Both the position numbers and the translations under genes were made by a program. From an uncultured Sutterella sp. (GTDB lineage: Bacteria > Pseudomonadota > Gammaproteobacteria > Burkholderiales > Burkholderiaceae_F), in contig CALEAW010000028.1 of assembly GCA_937943605.1 (NCBI GenBank), positions 1 through 56,318 on the forward strand: DNA of 56,318 bases, written 5' to 3'. A model generated the notes under the pieces. It worked only from the letters and a program-made list of their open reading frames with translations, searched no databases and was not told where the DNA came from. Of the stretch, positions 50,525 through 56,318 are shown one piece after another. Each line of letters starts with the position of its first letter. Within the stretch, counting starts at the first letter, position 1.

Positions 50525-51852
50525 CAAAAAAGCTCCAACAATCTTTGCGTCTCGACTTTACCCTGTGCATTGATCGGCCAGTCTTCTACTGAACGCCATA
50601 ATCTCGGTCGTGCCAACGGATCAAGCACTCCATATAAAGCCTTCGTCACCGCCCTACGGTCAGGTAACGCGCCTTGCCATTGGGGCGACAGTTTTTCATT
50701 GACAACCGCGCCAATGAACGTGCGATCGCCTTGCTCAATCGGTAAAGCACGAATCACTAAACCTAACCTACGCTCAACCACGCGTTCCACTTCAGTCAAA
50801 CTTAAACGCACTTCGCCAATCTTGACCACACGGTCGCGTCGACCTAACAAACGGAACGTTCGCTCACCCGTCATCGTGAGCCGGTCGTCTAGCGTCAACA
50901 CACCCTTCGTCAACAACGGTGACGACAACACCCAACCCTCTGGCGTTTCGTTTAACGCCCCTTCATCGATCAACGTCCAATCGGGGGTTTCGTCTGAATC
51001 TTTATGCGCTCTTGAGGCAACGACACCTGTTTCGGTACTGCCATAAATTTCGTAAATCGTCGAGGGTGACCAGGCTTTGAGGGTCGCTTTCGCTTCGACA
51101 CTCAAAGGGCCACCAGCGGACAACACAAACGGCAATGTAGGTGCCGCTAACGAGGTCTCGAGCATGCGCATAAAGGTGGGCGTTGTGATAAGCGCCACAG
51201 GGGACGGGAGCGTCAAGAGTTGTTCTTGATATACGCGTCGCGTGGTCGCCATGGGTCGGCCTGCTGACATCGCAAACCAGACATTAAAGGTGAGCCCATA
51301 GAGGTGACGCGGATCGACTGTACTTTGAATGACGGTACCCTCGGTGACGCTTCTAAAAAGTCTCGTCGTCACATCGGCTTCACGATCCATCAAGCCCACC
51401 GTCTTTTCGATGCATTTAGGTGTGCCTGACGACCCCGATGTAAACAATTTGATCGGGTGATTGGCGTGAGGCGCCTTCAAGCCCTCTAACGAGAGCGGTT
51501 CTGCATCCGACTTGACGATCAATACCGTCTTCGGGTACGTATTTAGCGCATCCGCCGCATCGATCAACACGGCGTCATAGGACGCTTGAAGCGCCTCAAA
51601 CTGCGCACCGCGCCCCGGAAATAGCACGGGCGTACATCCCGACCAAAGGACAGCGCAGAGTAACACCGTAAACCGATACGGCTGTCCGTCATCGATCGCG
51701 ATCAATTGCCCGTCAAAGCCCACCAAAGCGCGCGCAGCCACGCAGACGTCTTTGACAAACTCACGACGCGAAATCGCTTCACCGTCGTCTCGGTACGCCA
51801 CAATATCGTCGGCGGGTCCTCTTAACCAGGCCAAAAAGGACGTCTTAGACAT
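50524..51852 (-). CDS. apeH: APE adenylation enzyme (acyl-ACP synthetase)
   Basis: The 442-aa AMP-binding protein has the P-loop LFTSGSSGTPKCIEKT (A3), YEIYGSTETGV (A5), the hinge RRDRVVKIGEVRLS and a C-terminal Lys in INAQGKVET (A10). It should activate the aryl starter acid (4-hydroxybenzoate type) and load it on an ACP. It overlaps apeG by 8 bp. Confidence 0.88.
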   Translation of the reverse strand: MSKTSFLAWLRGPADDIVAYRDDGEAISRREFVKDVCVAARALVGFDGQLIAIDDGQPYRFTVLLCAVLWSGCTPVLFPGRGAQFEALQASYDAVLIDAADALNTYPKTVLIVKSDAEPLSLEGLKAPHANHPIKLFTSGSSGTPKCIEKTVGLMDREADVTTRLFRSVTEGTVIQSTVDPRHLYGLTFNVWFAMSAGRPMATTRRVYQEQLLTLPSPVALITTPTFMRMLETSLAAPTLPFVLSAGGPLSVEAKATLKAWSPSTIYEIYGSTETGVVASRAHKDSDETPDWTLIDEGALNETPEGWVLSSPLLTKGVLTLDDRLTMTGERTFRLLGRRDRVVKIGEVRLSLTEVERVVERRLGLVIRALPIEQGDRTFIGAVVNEKLSPQWQGALPDRRAVTKALYGVLDPLARPRLWRSVEDWPINAQGKVETQRLLELF

Positions 51853-52411
51853 GGAGAACCACCTTACGATAGAGATACTCGGCGCCCATCAATGTGCCAA
51901 TGGCGATGTAACTTAAACACCCATTCCACAAAGCCCACAATTGGAGGTCACCCCAAAGAATGGTGCCCACAGCGATACTGCCATTTACGACAAAAAAACC
52001 ACACCAGACTTGCGTCACACGACGTGTGTAGCGCACGGCTTCGGGCGGAAAGGGTTGATTGCGATACCCTAAGCGAGCCAAACGCTCCACAACGGTTTGC
52101 TCTTCCCAAAGTGACGCCCCAAAGACCACAAGGAGCGACAAACTCACCAACACGGGATACCACAAAATCCATGCCGTTTCGTCGAGCAACGCGGCCAATG
52201 CGACCAATGCCAAGCCGCCTACGGCCAGATAACGACCGCGACGAATCTCTGGGCGCGTCGATAGGCAAGCGACCCCCAAACGAACGCTCAGGATCACTGC
52301 CGTTCCTGCCAACAGCCACGAAAGCGCATCAGCATGCACAGCCCATAAGACGAAGAACGGCCACACGACCATTAATAGGCCTGTGACCATATTCAAAAGA
52401 ACGCTAGGCAT
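51845..52411 (-). CDS. apeG: APE cluster membrane protein (COG4648 type)
   Basis: The 188-aa protein has six predicted membrane helices, and its C-terminal half (YTRRVTQVWCGFFVVNGSIA) matches the uncharacterised COG4648 group found in APE clusters, often mislabelled as a gyrase subunit. Its role in pigment anchoring or transport is unknown. It starts 31 bp after the second ACP. Confidence 0.75.
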   Translation of the reverse strand: MPSVLLNMVTGLLMVVWPFFVLWAVHADALSWLLAGTAVILSVRLGVACLSTRPEIRRGRYLAVGGLALVALAALLDETAWILWYPVLVSLSLLVVFGASLWEEQTVVERLARLGYRNQPFPPEAVRYTRRVTQVWCGFFVVNGSIAVGTILWGDLQLWALWNGCLSYIAIGTLMGAEYLYRKVVLHV

Positions 52412-52442
52412 TGATCAATGACGAACGAAGGATTCGAGCGAA

Positions 52443-52712
52443 TTACTTGGCGTCAGCTTCTTTAGACATCTTCACGATCACATCAACGACGTCACCGACC
52501 GTACGCACGCTCTTAAAGGCATCGGGCTGAATGCGACGACCGATCATATTCTGCATTTGCACAATCATGTCAACGGCATCGATGCTATCAAGATCCAAGT
52601 CTTCAACCAAACGGCTTTCGCGCGTCACGGTGCCCGGATCGATTTCAAAAAGATCGCTCATCACGCGAACGATTTCGTCAAACAATTCTTGTTCGGTATA
52701 AACCTTAGCCAT
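52443..52712 (-). CDS. apeF: Acyl carrier protein 2 of the APE cluster
   Basis: The 89-aa ACP carries the phosphopantetheine site LDLDSIDAVDM (Ser about residue 43) and an acidic four-helix frame. APE systems use two ACPs; which one carries the growing chain cannot be told from sequence. It lies 5 bp after the first ACP. Confidence 0.9.
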   Translation of the reverse strand: MAKVYTEQELFDEIVRVMSDLFEIDPGTVTRESRLVEDLDLDSIDAVDMIVQMQNMIGRRIQPDAFKSVRTVGDVVDVIVKMSKEADAK

Positions 52713-52717
52713 TGACT

Positions 52718-52981
52718 TTACTCCTGAGGACGATTAGCTCGAATGAACGCAGCAAGGGCAGCGACGGACTTGAAATGCTCACGCACTTCCTCTGTTTCGC
52801 CAGCGAGTGACACACCGAAACGCTTCTTGACAGCCAAGCCCAATTCGAGGGCATCAATGGAGTCTAACCCCAAGCCTTCACCAAACAAAGGGGCATCCGT
52901 GTCAATCTCTTCGGGCGTCATATCCTCTAAGTTGAGGGCTTCAATAATGAGCGCCTTGACTTCGTTTTCCAACGTACTCAT
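52718..52981 (-). CDS. apeE: Acyl carrier protein 1 of the APE cluster
   Basis: The 87-aa ACP has the attachment site LGLDSIDALEL (Ser about residue 41). It is longer at its C-terminus than FabA-pathway ACPs (VREHFKSVAALAAFIRANRPQE). Ribosome site GGAG is good. It lies 57 bp after the acyltransferase gene. Confidence 0.9.
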   Translation of the reverse strand: MSTLENEVKALIIEALNLEDMTPEEIDTDAPLFGEGLGLDSIDALELGLAVKKRFGVSLAGETEEVREHFKSVAALAAFIRANRPQE

Positions 52982-53038
52982 TGTGTTCTCCTGGATCTAT
53001 CGTTCCCATTAAGGACAACGTACATCCTTCTTAGTTAA

Positions 53039-53842
53039 TTAAGGTCTCTCTGCGTTCCAACACGGAACAGCCATGAGTTCCTCACGCATCGCCTGGGTTA
53101 ATCGGCGACTCGCAAGTGAATACCCGTCTTCTCCCTCACGCATGTAGTCAGAGACACGCATGAGTCCGGCAAACGTCAAAGACATAGACGGACGAACGGG
53201 CGGAATTTCATACCACTCGCTCTCTTTGTCGAGCCAGTGATGCGAACTCCTAATATGCACGACGGCCAAATCACACTGCGCTCGTAACGCCGTATGCGCG
53301 ACCCCGCGCTTTAATTTCATCGGCACATCCTTTTGCGTTCTTGTGCCTTCAGGAAAGATCAAAATGTTCTCCCCTGATTTAAGACGACGACAACACTCGT
53401 CGATCACCTCAACTGATCCATCGTTACTCAAATAATCAGCCGCGCGAATCACGTTTTTGAGGAAGAAATTATGCCTGAGTGACGCCTTCACTAAGCAATC
53501 CATTTCGGGCAACTTCGATGCAATCATCACATAGTCAATAAGCGTCGGATGGTTTGCAATAATGATGACGCCTTTTAGGTCACGAAGCTTTTCAAGTGAC
53601 GAACGGTCTAACGACATCACGCCCAACCACTCAATGGCTCTTGCAAAGCCGTCAAACGACCACGTAATCGCCGCTCTCGCCTTGAGACGACGCTTGACAG
53701 GATCTTTGACGAATAGCCTCAAGAACGGAAAGTACGTAAGCGACAATCCTAGGCCACCTAAACCAAAGAAGCACCACAGGCAACCAATCTTGAAGCGCCG
53801 ATACTGGAACGCCCAAAAGCCTTCACGTGGGCCGTGACTCAT
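53039..53842 (-). CDS. apeD: Lysophospholipid-type acyltransferase of the APE cluster
   Basis: The start at 53842 (MSHGPREGFW) overlaps the apeC stop by ATGA and gives 267 aa. The PlsC-type domain has NHPTLID (H-x4-D, about residues 104-110) and FPEGTRT. A hydrophobic helix at residues 20-40 anchors it. It may transfer the polyene chain to the lipid head. Longer upstream starts lie inside apeC and are unlikely. Confidence 0.88.
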   Translation of the reverse strand: MSHGPREGFWAFQYRRFKIGCLWCFFGLGGLGLSLTYFPFLRLFVKDPVKRRLKARAAITWSFDGFARAIEWLGVMSLDRSSLEKLRDLKGVIIIANHPTLIDYVMIASKLPEMDCLVKASLRHNFFLKNVIRAADYLSNDGSVEVIDECCRRLKSGENILIFPEGTRTQKDVPMKLKRGVAHTALRAQCDLAVVHIRSSHHWLDKESEWYEIPPVRPSMSLTFAGLMRVSDYMREGEDGYSLASRRLTQAMREELMAVPCWNAERP

Positions 53843-54582
53843 AAAGCAACCTTCCAGTTGAAGTGCGTCGCTTCCCCTTTCGTCACAAAAGAGGCAACCC
53901 CTGATGCCAACCCAGCGGCCAACTGTATAGACGTAGGCAACATAGTCTTCATCGGCGCGCACTCAGCACCACGCTTCACCTGCAATGCATCACCCTTTTC
54001 AAGGATCCATGCGGTCGCATAGGTGGTGTTCACTGGAGCTTCAGAAAAGCTTTTCGCCAAACGGTCATCAAACTTGCCTTCAAAGTCCACAATGCCCACA
54101 CGCGTCATATCAGTGGCGAGCATCGCATAGGCTTCTAATAAAGCCATATGAAAGGTTTCGGCACCCGCTGCCATACTCGTCGTAGGCACTTGAATGCCCG
54201 CTTCAATCGTCAGCATTCCGACCGCTGCGTTATGAACCGACATCATGAAGTCAGTGGGCGACACGGGTTGGTCGTTCGTGAGGCTCTCAATAATCTTGAT
54301 ACCACGTGCCGTTTCGCCGTGACGGCTCGCAAAGATCCAAGCGTCCACAGGGCAATCTTCTGAAACTGCCAACGCCGCTTCGCACGCCAAACGGGCGCCC
54401 CCACTCATACGACGGGCTTTCATCATTGGCAAGCGTTTGGTATAGACCAAAGACGCTTCTGCTGGCCATCCTGTTGGCATGTCGGGTAACGAGGCCTTTG
54501 CCCAGGTTTCGCGATCTTCTCGCGCTACCAAACCAGGCGCCAACACGACATGACGAACAAGATTAAAACGCATCATGCTCAT
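53839..54582 (-). CDS. apeC: APE chain-length-factor-like KS partner
   Basis: The 247-aa protein fits the N-terminal beta-ketoacyl-synthase-like family (PF13723). Where the active-site Cys would be, the sequence reads TTSMAAGAETF, so it is not catalytic. Known APE systems use such a protein as the partner of ApeO, setting chain length. It overlaps the methyltransferase gene by ATGA. Confidence 0.85.
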   Translation of the reverse strand: MSMMRFNLVRHVVLAPGLVAREDRETWAKASLPDMPTGWPAEASLVYTKRLPMMKARRMSGGARLACEAALAVSEDCPVDAWIFASRHGETARGIKIIESLTNDQPVSPTDFMMSVHNAAVGMLTIEAGIQVPTTSMAAGAETFHMALLEAYAMLATDMTRVGIVDFEGKFDDRLAKSFSEAPVNTTYATAWILEKGDALQVKRGAECAPMKTMLPTSIQLAAGLASGVASFVTKGEATHFNWKVAL

Positions 54583-55658
54583 GCGTGACCCTTCTTACGG
54601 CAAACCAACAACGTGTGTTCCATGCCTAAACCGTCATGAATACGTTCAATCTCAAAACCTGCCGCTTCGAGATAAATGACAAACTCGTCGTACGGATAAA
54701 AGCGGCTCGTGCCGTTAGCCAACGCCGTAAAGTAGAGCGACATCGCGGCCAAACAAGCATCAGCAACCGGGAACGGTTGACGACCAATGAAGGGCTCTAA
54801 AATGAAAAGTTTCGCATCGTCAGCCATTGCAGCATGGGCTTTCTTCAAAATCGAAACGATCTGATCAGGCGAGAAGCAGTCCAAGAACTGGCTCATCCAC
54901 CAAGCCTTGGTCTCGGTCTTCGGGAAAGGCTGATCCGACAACACGTTCATCGGATACGTTGTCACGCGGTGACTTAACCCCGCTTCAGCCATGACCATAT
55001 CGACTGTTTCGCACTGCTCTGGCAGGTCGACCACTGCAACGCGAATATCATCTCGCCACTCGCAGCAGCACTTTGCCCACTTGCCCGTATTGCCACCAAC
55101 GTCCGTAATCGAATCGATGCCGTCCTTAAAAACCAACGGCAACGCCTTTGGATAGGCTTCGTCTGAATAGTGGTGATCAAATTCAAACCAGCTCTTCTTA
55201 GCTGCTGGCGGCAACTTCTGGATGCCCGGATAAATCGTGGGCCATTCACCAAAGACCTTGAGCCCCGCTGGACGACTTTCTTTAAAAGACGTCGTCAGGT
55301 GAGTCAGACCTTCGTAGCAAACATCTCGCGTAAATCGGAAATTGATGCCGACATGCAAGTCGTTCACAAAGAAGATGCCCATATCGGTAAGCGAATAGTT
55401 CGCATCACGCTTTTGGACAACATCAAAACGAACAGCCACTTCTAACAAAGAGCGAGCCGTATATTCATCGCAACCTGAAGCAGATTGGAGCTCTTCTAAC
55501 GTGAGTCCCGCTTCGCCAGCGTCATCGAGCGCCTTAAAAAGACCTAAATCAGTCATCGCCACCATCGCCTGAAAGACAAAGGGACTGATAGCCAAACGAT
55601 GAGCCTCGTTAAGCGCTTCGAGGGCTGAGTGTCGACGTGAAGATACGGCTGTTTTCAT
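54579..55658 (-). CDS. apeB: O-methyltransferase of the APE cluster
   Basis: The 359-aa SAM-dependent enzyme has an N-terminal dimerising winged helix (residues 25-85) and a class I fold: SITDVGGNTGKWAK (SAM loop), VAVVDLPEQCETV and WWMSQFLDCFS. The layout is that of small-molecule O-methyltransferases acting on phenols, suitable for methylating the aryl head group. It starts 37 bp after the lipoprotein gene. Confidence 0.88.
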   Translation of the reverse strand: MKTAVSSRRHSALEALNEAHRLAISPFVFQAMVAMTDLGLFKALDDAGEAGLTLEELQSASGCDEYTARSLLEVAVRFDVVQKRDANYSLTDMGIFFVNDLHVGINFRFTRDVCYEGLTHLTTSFKESRPAGLKVFGEWPTIYPGIQKLPPAAKKSWFEFDHHYSDEAYPKALPLVFKDGIDSITDVGGNTGKWAKCCCEWRDDIRVAVVDLPEQCETVDMVMAEAGLSHRVTTYPMNVLSDQPFPKTETKAWWMSQFLDCFSPDQIVSILKKAHAAMADDAKLFILEPFIGRQPFPVADACLAAMSLYFTALANGTSRFYPYDEFVIYLEAAGFEIERIHDGLGMEHTLLVCRKKGHA

Positions 55659-55695
55659 ATGATTGAACTTGCTCTAATGATGTTTGATTAAATGA

Positions 55696-56100
55696 TTAAT
55701 TCGTTTGGGTCTTACCGCGAACAAAACGACGATTCGCGTCCTCACGAATATGACGAGCCAAGTTCTGCGTCCAGCTGTTGACCTTACGATGCGCCTTACC
55801 CTTTTCGTCGATCAAGGAGGAACCTTCAGCAACCGGCGTAATCACAAACTGACCCTTCTTATAGGTCACATCAACCACGAGCGTATGAACAGACTGCTTC
55901 GTGTAGCGCAAACGAATGCGACCAGGGACATCCTTAACAACCGTCCAACCGATATCAGCCGCGCTCTTCAAAATAGAGCGACGCAATTCACCGTCAGACA
56001 CCATGGCCTGTTCCGTCACAACACGCGGCACCGTGCTACACCCCGTCAAAGCCAACAAGGTGAAACCACCAAAACCCAACAAAAGCCCACGACGTTCCAT
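55696..56100 (-). CDS. apeA: Lipoprotein at the head of the APE operon
   Basis: The 134-aa protein has a signal with lipobox LTGC (residues 18-21). The mature part is basic with a short beta-rich domain (GRIRLRYTKQSVHTLVVDVTYKKGQFVITPV) followed by a helix. Its role is unknown; the symbol rests on position only. AGGAGG precedes the ATG by nine bases. It is the first gene of the operon, so the promoter lies within 56101-56318. Confidence 0.65.
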   Translation of the reverse strand: MERRGLLLGFGGFTLLALTGCSTVPRVVTEQAMVSDGELRRSILKSAADIGWTVVKDVPGRIRLRYTKQSVHTLVVDVTYKKGQFVITPVAEGSSLIDEKGKAHRKVNSWTQNLARHIREDANRRFVRGKTQTN

Positions 56101-56318
56101 GATTAAAATCCTCCTAGAACCATCTCAATATATCGGTGCAAAAATGCCCTACCAGTACCAAGACACCAACACAGAAACTGAACATTCATTCAGTCCTGCA
56201 CGCGTTTCAGTGCCATGAATTTTACTTGATATCTTCTCCTTTGACGAATAGATTTCTGACGAGTGTTAACGGTAAGCGATTCTGATACTAAACAACCAAC
56301 TGCGACTTTGAGACTGGA

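Noticed and set aside
1..56318. Mobile elements, CRISPR arrays or prophage
   Set aside because: No transposase, integrase or phage structural gene, no regularly spaced repeat array and no att-like direct repeats were noticed.

Overview
The window looks like the chromosome of an anaerobic, gut-type betaproteobacterium. The family Sutterellaceae (order Burkholderiales) is my best guess. This rests on content: an aryl polyene (APE) cluster of the proteobacterial type, a C69 dipeptidase, a periplasmic [FeFe]-hydrogenase, a Tat-exported molybdoenzyme and moderate G+C. No rRNA, tRNA, CRISPR array, insertion sequence or prophage was found, so the taxonomic call is inference.

Layout. 1-11.5 kb: mostly single-gene units, namely a small basic protein, a lipoprotein, a frameshifted RecD/Pif1-like helicase, a C69 dipeptidase, two EamA exporters, a YczE-like membrane protein, an SDR, a UPF0114 protein, a DIP1984/DUF4261-type pair and an AlkD-like repair protein. 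11.6-15.4 kb: about 1.6 kb of AT-rich DNA without a clear gene, then a HipB/HipA-like pair behind three palindromes. The HipA-like protein appears to have lost its kinase residues. A second HipB-like regulator faces the pair across a shared terminator. 15.6-25.3 kb: metC, a cyclase-family hydrolase, a membrane-anchored nuclease, a YgiW-type OB protein, a YuiF-type antiporter, an orphan ABC binding protein, a DnaQ-like exonuclease and a DASS dicarboxylate transporter.

25.7-35.2 kb is a respiratory block. A molybdopterin oxidoreductase, a four-cluster ferredoxin subunit, a TorD-type chaperone and a LysR regulator run rightward with no membrane anchor subunit. An [FeFe]-hydrogenase (large subunit, Tat-dependent small subunit, cytochrome b) runs leftward. 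Together they could carry electrons from H2 through quinone to a periplasmic acceptor, but the link between them is inferred. 34.7-39.2 kb is an ornithine decarboxylase/antiporter acid-response locus (speF-potE) with a divergent, unusually short CadC-like regulator. The decarboxylase is split by what looks like a 10-nt deletion, and its leader holds a short ORF whose stop codon lies at the base of an 11-bp stem.

41.2-56.1 kb (minus strand) is a near-complete APE operon of 17 tightly packed genes (lipoprotein, methyltransferase, KS/CLF pair, acyltransferase, two ACPs, adenylation enzyme, two dehydratases, ketoreductase, second KS, glycosyl/acyltransferase, LolA-like carrier, MMPL exporter, DUF3261 lipoprotein). 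It makes a membrane-bound aryl-polyene pigment. The thioesterase usually found between the glycosyl/acyltransferase and the LolA-like gene is absent.
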